Source: Akkermansia sp. | GTDB taxonomy: Bacteria; Verrucomicrobiota; Verrucomicrobiia; Verrucomicrobiales; Akkermansiaceae | Assembly: GCA_017555025.1 (NCBI GenBank) | Contig: JAFZHC010000039.1 | Span: forward strand, 1 to 64,000 | Length of the DNA stretch: 64,000 nt | Reading direction: 5' to 3' | Part shown: one piece after another, positions 32,801 to 40,405 of the stretch | Layout: every line of letters starts with the position of its first letter | How positions within the stretch are numbered: position 1 is the stretch's first letter | Notes under the pieces: generated by a model | Told to the model about the DNA's origin: nothing | The model's database searches: none | What the model saw: the letters and a program-made list of their open reading frames with translations, nothing else | Translations under genes and position numbers: made by a program

Positions 32801-35007
32801 CGATTGTACACCACGCTGAGTGCGGCGGCTTTCTCTGCTACGAATAGCACCGTCTTACCATGCCCCAGACAGTGGGCTATCATGTTCGAAATCGTCTGGC
32901 TCTTGCCTGTGCCGGGCGGCCCGATGAGCACAAAATTCTTGCCTCGGCCTGCTGCCAGAATAGCCGAAAGCTGCGAGGAGTCCGATGACAGCGGGGTGAA
33001 CACCTGCTGAGCATCAGCCTCATTATCCAGCGTAGCCGGAGCGGGGAAACCTACTTGAGCCGGGAAGGTGGAGCGCTGTTCCGCTGCGAGGTGCTTTACG
33101 ATGGTGTTGTTTTGCAGCTCTTTTTGGCGGTCGCACAAATCTTTCCACATCAGATATTTGGCGAAGGAGAAGATGCCGAGAGAGCAATTCTCTACAACCT
33201 CCCAGCCATCATAGTCCATGATGGCTTTGCGCACCGTGTTGAAGATTTTGGCGAGGTCTAATCCTGCCTTGTCTGTCGGGAGCTCGCCCTCTAATTCCGG
33301 AATGCGCAGGTCGTACTCCGTCTTCAGGAGCTCTAGTAGGGTGAGGTTGATGCGGGGCTCTTCGTCCGTTGTCTGCAAGCGGAAGCCGCTTTTCACGCTC
33401 TTGCGCGTCAGGCGTACCGGGATAAGCAGCAGCGGTGCCATGAGGCTTTGCTGCCCCTTGTCGCGGCGTACCCATTTGAGGAAACCGCAGGCGATGTAAA
33501 GTGTATTGTAGCCGCTTTCTTCCAGGTTTTTGCGTGCTGCCAGGTACAGGCTGTAGATGCGTTTTTCCAGCTTTTCATCAAAAAGGGGCTTCCGTGGATT
33601 GAACGCAAGTAGTTCACCTTTCTGGTACAGCTCCTTTGCTTGTTTCGAGACGTCGATGAGTAGCTGTTCCGTATCTTCTGCTTTTTTGTCGGCTTCACAT
33701 ACGGCATAGTTAATCTGAAGCCCCGAAATGCGGAATATGGCGCCGCCTGATAAGTCGTCTTCAAGTTTGGCAATATCGGGAATGACGAGCTCTTGCTGAG
33801 ATGCGTCCGTCTTGCAGTTGAGAAGGTTATTCCGCATGGATAAATCCAGCAGCTTGAGCTGCCAGTTTTCGATGCGAGAGCGTTTGCGTGGCGTTACGAG
33901 TGATTGTTCATCCTCCAGCTCGGTAATCGTTTTGTTGTTCGTGAAAGTCAAATCGTCAGCATTGGCTTCCGTCTGTTCGATTACCGGTGCAGCTTCTTCT
34001 TTAGTTGTGCTGAGTGACGAGATGCCATGATTCCAGACCTGTGTGACGTCCAAAGCACAGGGGTGCAACGAAGGCGCGGCGTACAGACTCCCTTTTGCCG
34101 CTTCTATTGCTGCATCGAAGGAATCAATCTGGTCAGTCGCATTGCGGGTGAGGCGTGTTGTTTCCAACACAAGCAGATGCCCCAGTTCAACCAGATTTCG
34201 CAGGTAAGAAATGCTTGTAATGACACCGGATTTGAGAGCTTCGTTTTTGAGCATTACGCCAATGAAAGCGTGGCGCGGGATAAGAATGATAACCGGTCTG
34301 TATTTTGCCTGTGCAAATACGGCAGCCATCAGCATCGTTGAATCCAGGCAGGTGGCACAGCCGCCCTGAATGATTTGCGAGGGTGTACGCACCTTCTGAC
34401 AGACGCCAATTTCCTGGTCTATTTTACCTTGTGGCGGGAGGGCATAATTAATTTTGTAATTGGCTATGGTGTACCAGAGCGCTTCTATTTTTTTGAGAAT
34501 AATCTCGGGCTTTTCTTTATAGGCTGTCCAATCGGGAGATATGCCTTTTTTTTGCAGAAGCGAGCCGGTCTGATACAGAATCTTGTCCACCACCGGGTCA
34601 TTGGGCTGTACCAGAGCAGTCAGCAGCTCAGGGTGTTTGCAATTCGTGTCCATAGCCCAGGCATTGCTCGGCAGCCAGGTAAAGTTGAAGCTTTGCTGAT
34701 GTACCACTTCGCTCCCTCGGGTCAGCGTGAAGGTCATCTGCCCGGGTTCTTCCTCGGCAATTGATTTGAGGCGCTCCAGTTGATACTTTGGTTTCCCGGA
34801 GTGTATGACCTCCTGTTGACCGGCACGCAGGTCGGCTATCTTGAACGTCTGTGGCTCTACATAGTCCGGGTAGTAATTAACTGTGAGTTTGAGCTCGTGC
34901 AAGTCCGTATCGCTTTGAATGATTACATCGTAGAAAAGCGGCTTACCGTTGTGCAGGTAAACAACGGAGGTATACGGACTGAATGTAGGGAGTAGGGAGA
35001 GAGACAT
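29836..35007 (-). CDS. DUF4011-type superfamily 1 helicase with C-terminal Vsr/DUF559-like nuclease domain
   Basis: 1723 residues. Segments in order: a beta-rich N-terminus (1-115); a transglutaminase-like region with GGCATCLDST (Cys217/Cys220) and RHAFIGV (His246); a DUF4011-like block starting near 373 with NWQLKLLDLSMRNNLLNCK; an SF1 helicase with Walker A GPPGTGKSQT (696-705), Walker B FDEASQIP (about 1317) and GDPRQMPP (about 1341); motifs V/VI NVQGDERGVIYFS and GGERRLNVAITRAR; and a C-terminal nuclease-like domain (about 1640-1710: GYRIDIAIADKH, LVLDGPTY, RDRDILRESVLQ, LGWKLLHIW). This order is close to that of the single-gene defence protein Hhe reported in systematic screens, from memory. 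It follows the amidase gene by 13 bases, in the run led by the small lipoproteins and ruvB. Confidence 0.88.
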   Translation of the reverse strand: MSLSLLPTFSPYTSVVYLHNGKPLFYDVIIQSDTDLHELKLTVNYYPDYVEPQTFKIADLRAGQQEVIHSGKPKYQLERLKSIAEEEPGQMTFTLTRGSEVVHQQSFNFTWLPSNAWAMDTNCKHPELLTALVQPNDPVVDKILYQTGSLLQKKGISPDWTAYKEKPEIILKKIEALWYTIANYKINYALPPQGKIDQEIGVCQKVRTPSQIIQGGCATCLDSTMLMAAVFAQAKYRPVIILIPRHAFIGVMLKNEALKSGVITSISYLRNLVELGHLLVLETTRLTRNATDQIDSFDAAIEAAKGSLYAAPSLHPCALDVTQVWNHGISSLSTTKEEAAPVIEQTEANADDLTFTNNKTITELEDEQSLVTPRKRSRIENWQLKLLDLSMRNNLLNCKTDASQQELVIPDIAKLEDDLSGGAIFRISGLQINYAVCEADKKAEDTEQLLIDVSKQAKELYQKGELLAFNPRKPLFDEKLEKRIYSLYLAARKNLEESGYNTLYIACGFLKWVRRDKGQQSLMAPLLLIPVRLTRKSVKSGFRLQTTDEEPRINLTLLELLKTEYDLRIPELEGELPTDKAGLDLAKIFNTVRKAIMDYDGWEVVENCSLGIFSFAKYLMWKDLCDRQKELQNNTIVKHLAAEQRSTFPAQVGFPAPATLDNEADAQQVFTPLSSDSSQLSAILAAGRGKNFVLIGPPGTGKSQTISNMIAHCLGHGKTVLFVAEKAAALSVVYNRLKRIGLGDFCLELHSNKAVKKEVLAQFKAALDSSSQPAGKNTWEQAVSNMLKVRYGLNLMPWELHRHYPDGTSLYSDICHLLEAPRQPEFVPGEDNLLTLTAERKAEIEAHVQALTLHYRTVEHLFPGVAESITAQQYSTTWEEQLAGTLTQYSQVTGAWDSCCKRLCSELGLDSDMYRSNADSLLKLLTIAAETAGQDNTDLLPATAGAALQSLEQALAQAESYRQHKAQLTLPYPDGLEDNASIASLYQEWKMAQLSNFISRFFTTRRIRKTLQMHAFSRQTPDIRKDLESLLAMKAAKENAIHKEPTLPQYRKGIQMQQADLDKARSIATALATLKGVLPLSKRYLTIAGNPVQKGTEAAFILDEWQESNTNKHSVSTELAQLMGSPLPAVADNQESAGQWWANEMLAIRKQWRMITVWNECAQKARKAGLTNIVQQLTAGNVKADGLAAAVSFNLSRCRLMAAVDASRTLTQFNATTHEAHIKSFREKDAELLTSAGVHLQQCLRKQALGVQDYGKELAELQHELGKQRAHKAIRRLLSLTPNVSRLLKPCMLMSPLSVAQYLTPEAEPFDVVIFDEASQIPVWDAIGAIGRGKSAVIVGDPRQMPPTSFFSRSKTAEGEEEEEIEVDLESILDECLACGIPQMNLTWHYRSKSESLIAYSNRNYYENKLVTFPAPVAQDTALQYHYVEGTYERGNKRYNKKEAQALVEEVLSVLRSPGFEYNEMTSIGIVTFNTQQQALIQDLFEKARAEDETLEPFFDEENPEAIFVKNLENVQGDERGVIYFSTTFGPDEKGNISMNFGPLNQTGGERRLNVAITRARTGMRVFSSLKPEDIDLNRTRARGVADLRGFLDCARMGANAYFNNHGARGSNAESGLQQAVCAALQARGWDCVSNLGVSGYRIDIAIADKHRPGNMIAGLVLDGPTYAGAATARDRDILRESVLQSLGWKLLHIWALDWWRDPQEYAELISNQLQEISTQTGQ

Positions 35008-35020
35008 GGCTGTGCAGGTA

Positions 35021-35833
35021 TCAGCGTTGGTTGAGGAATTCCACGATGCCGCGGCCGATAGCTTGGGCGAATTTCACGGCATTTTTGTGTTTGCTGAGGA
35101 ATTTGGCGTGCTCGGGGTTGGAGAGGAATGCAACCTCGGTGATGACGGCTGGTACATATGATTCATTGCAGGCGTTGAGCCAATCGCCGCCGCCAAGGCG
35201 CCCATTGTTGCGCAGCACTACGCCGCAGGGTACGCCGTTGTTGGGCATGCCGTCATCGGCGTTGTCGAGGATGTCGCGGTTCATGACCTGAGCCATGGTC
35301 TGAGCCAGTCGCACGCCGGCTTCATTACAGTAGAAGGCGCCTTTGTTGAACACATACCATTTCTCCGAGTTGCTGTTGTGGTGCAGGTAAATGACAGCGC
35401 CGGGTTGTTGATCGAGAGCATAGTTCGTGCTCAGCATGCCCACGGCTACGCGGCGGGGATGGTGGGTGGAGCGGTAAATGGCGGTGGGTATGGGGGATTT
35501 AACGTGGTGAACCCCGGCTTTCTCGGCTGCTGCTGCCAATTTCGGGTTTGTGGGTACATCCCCTCGGTTGCATATCAGGCAGGTATAGCCGGCAGCCTCA
35601 ACGGTCTTCTTAACCTCTCCGGCGTAGCGGTACCAGAACTCCGTTTCTTCAATCGTGCCGTAGCGGGCATCGGGGGTACGCGCACCTTGCCCGCCACGGG
35701 TGGGCTCGAAGTAGTGCCCGATATCCAGCACAACGACCTTGGAGTTGTACGCAATTTGCTGCATTTGCTGCTGCACGCAGGCCGGCAAGAGGAGGGATGC
35801 CGCAGCTGCTGCGGCAAGGAAGAGGCGTTTCAT
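35021..35833 (-). CDS. N-acetylmuramoyl-L-alanine amidase (Amidase_3), lipoprotein
   Basis: 270 residues. The N-terminus is a lipoprotein signal with lipobox LLPAC (Cys19). The Zn-dependent amidase cleaves the bond between N-acetylmuramic acid and the stem peptide. Visible features are the first zinc His in VVLDIGHYFEP, an acidic ligand in GTIEETEFWYRYA, the second His in VIYLHHNSNSE, and the catalytic Glu in VPAVITEVAFLSNPEHA. The DIGH motif replaces the usual DPGHGG. Its place between ruvB and the helicase gene may reflect operon history rather than a shared pathway. It might act in cell division or wall turnover. Confidence 0.88.
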   Translation of the reverse strand: MKRLFLAAAAAASLLLPACVQQQMQQIAYNSKVVVLDIGHYFEPTRGGQGARTPDARYGTIEETEFWYRYAGEVKKTVEAAGYTCLICNRGDVPTNPKLAAAAEKAGVHHVKSPIPTAIYRSTHHPRRVAVGMLSTNYALDQQPGAVIYLHHNSNSEKWYVFNKGAFYCNEAGVRLAQTMAQVMNRDILDNADDGMPNNGVPCGVVLRNNGRLGGGDWLNACNESYVPAVITEVAFLSNPEHAKFLSKHKNAVKFAQAIGRGIVEFLNQR

Positions 35834-35857
35834 CTGATGGCTAGTGTCAATATGTGT

Positions 35858-36874
35858 TTAGAGGGGGAGTTCACCCTGAGCGCGGGTGGGAGTTGCGCCG
35901 ATTTTGGCATAGGCGGCGGGCAGGGCTTCGCGGCCACGTGGCGTGCGTTTGATGTAGCCTTGCATGATGAGGAATGGTTCGTGCACGTCTTCAATCGTGC
36001 TTTCGTCTTCACCCACTGCGACGGCAAGCGAGGCCAGCCCCACCGGGCCGCCGCCGAACTTGTAAATCATGGTTTCGAGCAGGCGCTTGTCCATTTCATC
36101 GAGCCCGTCTTCATCGATATCAATCATACCCAGAGCGGCTTCGGCTACGGCATCGGTAATGCGCCCATCGCTTTTCACTTGGGCAAAGTCGCGCACCCAG
36201 CGCAGCAGGGCGTTAGCCACACGGGGGGTGCCGCGGGAGCGACGGGCAATGGATAAGGCCCCTCCCGGCTGCAAATCAATGTCCAGCAGACCGGCTGAGC
36301 GGTGCAGAATCTGGCAGAGCTCATCGGGTTTGTAATAATCGAGGCGGTTCACCAACCCAAAGCGAGAACGCAGCGGGCCGGTGAGCATGCCGGCTCGCGT
36401 GGTGGCTCCCACCAGAGTGAACTTAGGCAGGTTTAGCTGAATGGAGCGGGCGTTCGGCCCCTGGTCGATGATGATATCGAGGCGGAAATCTTCCATCGCC
36501 GGGTACAGGTACTCCTCGATAGCGGGGTGCAGGCGGTGAATCTCATCGATAAAGAGAACGTCGCCTTTCTCCACATTGGTAAGGATGCCGGCCAGGTCGC
36601 CCGCCTTGTCAATCTGCGGGCCGGATGTGGTGTGCAGGCGGTGCCCCACGGCATTGGCGATAATGTTGGCCAGTGTCGTCTTACCCAGACCGGGAGGTCC
36701 GCTCAGCAGTACGTGGTCGAGCACGTCGCCTCGCATGCGGGCGGCCTCGACCATGAGCAACAGGCGTTCCTTTACTTTTTCCTGCCCACAAAACTCACTA
36801 AAGGCAGGCGGGCGCAGCGACACATCGTAGCTGCCCGTGGTTTCGGCCATGCGGGTGTAGATAGATTCTGCCAT
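35858..36874 (-). CDS. ruvB: Holliday junction branch migration helicase RuvB
   Basis: 338 residues. AAA+ motor that drives branch migration with RuvA. Motifs include [11 protein letters not shown], Walker [12 protein letters not shown], Walker [30 protein letters not shown] with the sensor Arg finger, and [18 protein letters not shown]. The C-terminal winged helix ends with [15 protein letters not shown]. It is complete and standard. The gene is preceded by three small lipoprotein genes and followed 24 bases later by the amidase gene. Confidence 0.97.
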   Translation of the reverse strand: MAESIYTRMAETTGSYDVSLRPPAFSEFCGQEKVKERLLLMVEAARMRGDVLDHVLLSGPPGLGKTTLANIIANAVGHRLHTTSGPQIDKAGDLAGILTNVEKGDVLFIDEIHRLHPAIEEYLYPAMEDFRLDIIIDQGPNARSIQLNLPKFTLVGATTRAGMLTGPLRSRFGLVNRLDYYKPDELCQILHRSAGLLDIDLQPGGALSIARRSRGTPRVANALLRWVRDFAQVKSDGRITDAVAEAALGMIDIDEDGLDEMDKRLLETMIYKFGGGPVGLASLAVAVGEDESTIEDVHEPFLIMQGYIKRTPRGREALPAAYAKIGATPTRAQGELPL

Positions 36875-36909
36875 GGGGATGGACTTATTGCGGAGCCTAC
36901 TGCGGTAGA

Positions 36910-37074
36910 TTATTTACCACTGATGATAACACCACCGGTGGCTTGGTCGGGCATTTGCTGGCCGACCGTTTGCTGCTGGCAGGCAGACAGAGCGGCGGCT
37001 GTGGCTATCACGGCGGCAGCCTTTACAATGGCCGGATATTTCGGCGTCTGTTTCTGTGCGGGTTCGATTTTCAT
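36910..37074 (-). CDS. Small lipoprotein, TPKYP family, copy 1
   Basis: 54 residues ([18 protein letters not shown] ...), a frame read directly from the sequence. It starts with a short charged stretch, then TPKYPAIVK, then a hydrophobic Ala-rich core ([14 protein letters not shown]) ending in the lipobox LSAC. The mature part is tiny ([22 protein letters not shown]). The mature protein would be about 23 residues. It matches the next gene in [19 protein letters not shown], Cys-Gln-Gln and ATGGV. The gene is 35 bases before ruvB in the same run. No function is known to me. Confidence 0.75.
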   Translation of the reverse strand: MKIEPAQKQTPKYPAIVKAAAVIATAAALSACQQQTVGQQMPDQATGGVIISGK

Positions 37075-37094
37075 GTGGGGGAATGAATGGTATG

Positions 37095-37268
37095 TTATTT
37101 AACACCACCAGTGGCCTGTGGGGGAAGCGGAGCGCCGGGAGGTGTCATGCCTTGCTGCTGTTGCTGTTGGCAGGCAGCCAGAGCGGCGGCTGTGGCTACC
37201 ACGGCGGCAGCCTTTACGATGGCCGGATATTTCGGCGTAGTGGCCTTTTGTTCTGCTTGGATTTTCAT
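37095..37268 (-). CDS. Small lipoprotein, TPKYP family, copy 2
   Basis: 57 residues, again too short for automatic listing. The N-terminus ([19 protein letters not shown]) and the hydrophobic core with lipobox LAAC are nearly identical to copy 1, and the mature part is QQQQQQGMTPPGAP plus LPPQATGGVK. Identity with copy 1 over the first 33 residues is very high, including at the DNA level (for example the shared GCTGCCGCCGTG-type core), so one arose by recent tandem duplication. It lies 20 bases upstream of copy 1. Confidence 0.75.
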   Translation of the reverse strand: MKIQAEQKATTPKYPAIVKAAAVVATAAALAACQQQQQQGMTPPGAPLPPQATGGVK

Positions 37269-37292
37269 AATAAAAGATTGGTGAGATGGTTA

Positions 37293-37622
37293 CTAATTGT
37301 TTTTGTCGGGTAACTGGTAACGCCCGGGCAGGCCTTGTTCCGCATGACTGGGAGTAGACGGTTGTTCGTTGTCGCGAGTCTCAGCCCAGTCTATGAGTCC
37401 TGGCATTATGACTTCCTGCAGATGGTTGATGCTCGGACGCGCTATAATGCCCGAAAGAACTTCCGGCTCACGCTCGATAGGGAGGGGCTCTCCGGGACAG
37501 GATTGTCCGTTTTCTCTATCATCGCATGCCGTCAGCGCCGTAGCCGCAGCAACCAGAGCTACAGCTTGCGCCAGCGATGGGTACTTGGGTGTTTTGGGCG
37601 TTTCTTCCGGGGATATCTGCAT
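37293..37622 (-). CDS. Lipoprotein, TPKYP family, copy 3 (longer)
   Basis: 109 residues. The N-terminus MQISPEETPKTPKYPSLAQ, followed by AVALVAAATALTAC (lipobox LTAC), follows the same plan as the two smaller copies. The mature part is longer and acidic/polar (DDRENGQSCPGEPLPIEREPEVLSGIIARPSI ...). It is the promoter-proximal gene of the run, 24 bases before copy 2, with a promoter whose -10 element ends 6 bases before the ATG. Presumably a divergent older paralogue. No function is known to me. Confidence 0.78.
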   Translation of the reverse strand: MQISPEETPKTPKYPSLAQAVALVAAATALTACDDRENGQSCPGEPLPIEREPEVLSGIIARPSINHLQEVIMPGLIDWAETRDNEQPSTPSHAEQGLPGRYQLPDKNN

Positions 37623-37628
37623 GCCCTC

Positions 37629-37658
37629 AGTCTACCATACGCGCGCATGAAATGTCAA
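37629..37658 (-). promoter_or_regulatory. Promoter of the lipoprotein-ruvB-amidase-helicase run
   Basis: Minus-strand TTGACA (37658-37653), an 18-base spacer and TAGACT (37634-37629). Only 6 bases (GAGGGC) separate the -10 element from the ATG at 37622. Confidence 0.68.
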
Positions 37659-37753
37659 TTCAACAGTATTACATGCTTTCGTTTTTCTTCGTGACATTTT
37701 GCTTCCTGATGAGGAGTCTGCATTTGCGTGACACAATTGTATATGATTTCCTC

Positions 37754-37781
37754 TTGACAGTGTGTCACTACCTGCTACACT
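37754..37781 (+). promoter_or_regulatory. Promoter of rtcB
   Basis: TTGACA (37754-37759), a 16-base spacer and TACACT (37776-37781). The predicted leader to the rtcB ATG at 37940 is about 150 bases, longer than for most genes in the window. Confidence 0.62.
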
Positions 37782-37939
37782 CATTCCCACGCCCTATGAA
37801 GGACGAGTTCCAAATCAATGCATAAGTTGCATGTCGCTGCATTCATTTGTTCGTATGCCGCGCTTTCAGGTGTTCCTGAATGAAGATACTCCTGTCGTGA
37901 GACAGAAAACAGACAATAATCATAATACACACATATCAT

Positions 37940-39157
37940 ATGAATCTGAAAATCTACACGGATGAGGTAGAAGAGTTGGCTCGTAAGCAGATTGCAAAGT
38001 TGCTGGCACAACCAGCATTTGCCGATGCCAAGGTACGAATTATGCCCGATGTTCACGCGGGTAAGGGCTGCGTAATCGGCTTTACTGCTGATTTAGGCGA
38101 TAAGGTAATCCCTAACATTGTGGGCGTGGATATCGGTTGCGGTATGTTGACGGTGGCTCTGGGTAAACAGAAGCCGGATTTTGCCGCTCTCGATGACATT
38201 CTGCACCGCAATATCCCTAGTGGTATGTACGTGCACCGCGAGCCTGTGGAGGCGTTTGATGAACTGGACTCCCTCCATTGCCTGCCGCAGCTGGAGCATG
38301 TAAAGCGCCTGCGTTGTTCGCTGGGGTCGCTGGGTGGTGGTAATCATTTTGTGGAGGTTGATGCCGACTCCCACGGTAACCATTACCTCATCATTCACTC
38401 CGGTTCGCGTAACCTGGGTAAGCAGGTGTGCGATTTGTACCAGAAAATGGCAATTGATCGTCGCTCCGGTATAGGAAACCGAGGCGAGCTGGAGGCTGCC
38501 CTCATAGCTGAACTGAAGGAGCAGGGGCGCCAGCGCGAGATTCAGAGTGCTGTCAAAGCGCTGCGTACCCGCTGGAGCGAGCTGAAACCCGATACCCCGG
38601 CAGATTTGTGCTACCTAGAGGGCAAGGGGCGCGAGCATTACCTGCACGATATGAAAATATGCCAGAACTTCGCCCTGCGTAACCGCGAGGTGATGGCTGA
38701 TATCATCATCCGCCGCCTCGGTCTGGAGGTGCAGGATATGTTCCATACCACACACAACTACATCGACCATGAGAGCAACATCGTACGCAAGGGTGCCATT
38801 TCTGCTCGTGCCGGTGAGAAGTTGCTCATCCCCATCAACATGCGAGATGGCTGCATTTATGGTACAGGTAAGGGAAACGATGATTGGAATCAGTCTGCCC
38901 CGCATGGTGCCGGGCGCCTCATGAGCCGCTCTCAGGCTTTCCGTGAGCTGTCGATGGAGGAGTTCCGGGAGCAGATGCAGGGTATTTACACAACGTCAGT
39001 AACTCAGAAAACGCTCGATGAATCGCCCATGGCCTACAAGGGAATGGATGCCATCTTGAAGCATATCGGGCCTACCGTCGATGTGGTGGATATCTTTAAG
39101 CCGCTCTACAATTTCAAGGCCGAGGAAGCCGAGCCGTCTTTCCGCAAGCGCGGATAA
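37940..39157 (+). CDS. rtcB: RNA-splicing ligase RtcB
   Basis: 405 residues, the shorter form of the family. RtcB joins 2',3'-cyclic phosphate and 5'-OH RNA ends with GTP and Mn2+. Motifs: IMPDVHAGKGCVIGF with the first metal ligands, IVGVDIGCGM, LGSLGGGNHFVEVD, LIIHSGSRNLGKQV, TTHNYIDHE and the guanylation His in APHGAGRLMSR. All catalytic residues are in place. The shorter, eukaryote-unlike length resembles the RtcB2/RtcB paralogue group, often used in RNA repair. No rtcA, archease or prfH gene adjoins. A hairpin follows the stop. Confidence 0.95.
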   Translation: MNLKIYTDEVEELARKQIAKLLAQPAFADAKVRIMPDVHAGKGCVIGFTADLGDKVIPNIVGVDIGCGMLTVALGKQKPDFAALDDILHRNIPSGMYVHREPVEAFDELDSLHCLPQLEHVKRLRCSLGSLGGGNHFVEVDADSHGNHYLIIHSGSRNLGKQVCDLYQKMAIDRRSGIGNRGELEAALIAELKEQGRQREIQSAVKALRTRWSELKPDTPADLCYLEGKGREHYLHDMKICQNFALRNREVMADIIIRRLGLEVQDMFHTTHNYIDHESNIVRKGAISARAGEKLLIPINMRDGCIYGTGKGNDDWNQSAPHGAGRLMSRSQAFRELSMEEFREQMQGIYTTSVTQKTLDESPMAYKGMDAILKHIGPTVDVVDIFKPLYNFKAEEAEPSFRKRG

Positions 39158-39165
39158 TGTGTTGT

Positions 39166-39193
39166 CAGCCGCTGTTTTCAGGAGCAGCGGCTG
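39166..39193 (+). terminator. Possible stem-loop terminator of rtcB
   Basis: The 9-bp stem CAGCCGCTG/CAGCGGCTG (39166-39174 with 39185-39193) lies 9 bases after the stop; there is no T-run after it, so termination is uncertain. Confidence 0.5.
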
Positions 39194-39227
39194 AATGAAT
39201 TCTGTGGCCAAGAGGAGCAAGCCGGAA

Positions 39228-39256
39228 TTGACGACTCATGTATGTCGTGCTATCAT
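39228..39256 (+). promoter_or_regulatory. Promoter of the ankyrin gene
   Basis: TTGACG (39228-39233), a 17-base spacer and TATCAT (39251-39256). The leader to the ATG at 39285 would be about 22 bases. Confidence 0.68.
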
Positions 39257-39284
39257 GAGTGTGTTAAGAAAACACAACAATACT

Positions 39285-40322
39285 ATGAAAGGACTCGTTT
39301 ATTCCCTGCTGTTACTGACTGCTGTTCTTCCTGTAACCGGCGCCGCTGAGCCGTGGCAGGCGGATTGTTTCCGCTTGGCGGAATCCCTCATTACGAAGGA
39401 TGACTCCCTCACTAGAAATCAGCAGATGGATAAGTCCCGCGCCGGTGATTACCTGGGGCGCGAGGCCTGGCAGCGCGAAGTGCCTGAGCTGCTCAGACAG
39501 GTGGCTGCCGGTGGTGATGTGTCGCTGCGTTCCCCATCGGGATTCACCGCGCTGCAGGCCGCCTGTATGGCGGGAGATGTGGTACTGGCTCAGGCTCTCA
39601 TCGCTGCCGGGGCTGACGTGAATGCCCGCCCTGAAAGGTGGGAGGATATGGGGTACCCCGGCTATACCCCGCTGGGGATGCTGGTGAGTTTTGAGCACCG
39701 TACGGCAGAGGAGGACAGATTGCGGCTGGCTAAAGCTCTGTTGGATAAGGGGGCCGACCCGGATGCAGCAACGATAACCCGAATTTGGGATATAGCCCAG
39801 CACGAAGTCCCGTTTGAGCTTACCGACAGCGATGACTTGCGCCGCCTGTTGCTGCGCTATGGAAATCAGGACCTCGGCAAACGAACGGAGAAGTGGTGGC
39901 TTGGCTGGAGATTTTATAGTGCCGGACTTATCCGTGACCTGCTGGAGGGCGGCGTGCACCCTGACAGCCATGTGGGTGAGAAGGGGAGTAACCTCATGCT
40001 GGTGTTGATGTGGTATCATCCCAACGAACCATCGCTGACGGAACTTGCACTCAGTAAAGGTGCAAAGCCCCGTTTAGGTAACCGGGGAAGTCACTATTTC
40101 GCTGATTATCTGTTCCAACTGCGTGTCGACCGTCAGGTTCACCCCGAAAGCGCTGTGGAAATTGTACGGCTTTTGCTGGATGCCGGGGCTGATATCAATG
40201 CCCTGAATCACAGCGGAAACTCGTTGCGCATTCACTTCGGGCGTATCGATTCTGCTGCGGCTCGCGCCGTGGGGGAACTTTTGCGCTCGCGTGGCGCAAA
40301 ACTGCATCCCGATGCCAAATAA
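39285..40322 (+). CDS. Exported ankyrin-repeat protein
   Basis: 345 residues from the ATG at 39285; the in-frame start at 39195 lies before the promoter. A signal peptide (MKGLVYSLLLLTAVLPVTGA, cleavage near GAAEPW) sends it to the periplasm. At least four ankyrin repeats can be seen: SGFTALQAACMAGDVVLAQALIAAGADVNARP, then a longer one with YTPLGMLVSFEHR ... LAKALLDKGADPD, then degenerate copies with LIRDLLEGGVHPDS and EIVRLLLDAGADINALNHSG. Ankyrin repeats are protein-binding scaffolds. The target is unknown. The gene lies alone between rtcB and metG. Confidence 0.85.
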   Translation: MKGLVYSLLLLTAVLPVTGAAEPWQADCFRLAESLITKDDSLTRNQQMDKSRAGDYLGREAWQREVPELLRQVAAGGDVSLRSPSGFTALQAACMAGDVVLAQALIAAGADVNARPERWEDMGYPGYTPLGMLVSFEHRTAEEDRLRLAKALLDKGADPDAATITRIWDIAQHEVPFELTDSDDLRRLLLRYGNQDLGKRTEKWWLGWRFYSAGLIRDLLEGGVHPDSHVGEKGSNLMLVLMWYHPNEPSLTELALSKGAKPRLGNRGSHYFADYLFQLRVDRQVHPESAVEIVRLLLDAGADINALNHSGNSLRIHFGRIDSAAARAVGELLRSRGAKLHPDAK

Positions 40323-40367
40323 TGCACTCCCGCAGGTTCAATAACTAAGATATGTCTGAGATTTGGC

Positions 40368-40396
40368 TTGCCTGAACGGGTAGGCGATAGTACAAT
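40368..40396 (+). promoter_or_regulatory. Promoter of metG
   Basis: TTGCCT (40368-40373), a 17-base spacer and TACAAT (40391-40396), with the ATG at 40406 nine bases downstream. Confidence 0.7.
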
Positions 40397-40405
40397 TTCC
40401 GCGCT

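Larger units (their letters stand above)
37623..37939. other. Divergent intergenic region between the lipoprotein run and rtcB
   Basis: 317 bases without a long gene. It holds the minus-strand promoter next to 37622 and a plus-strand promoter at 37754-37781. A nine-codon frame at 37796-37825 (MKDEFQINA) starts 14 bases after the plus-strand -10 element. The last 100 bases before rtcB are AT-rich with no clear structure. Confidence 0.6.
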
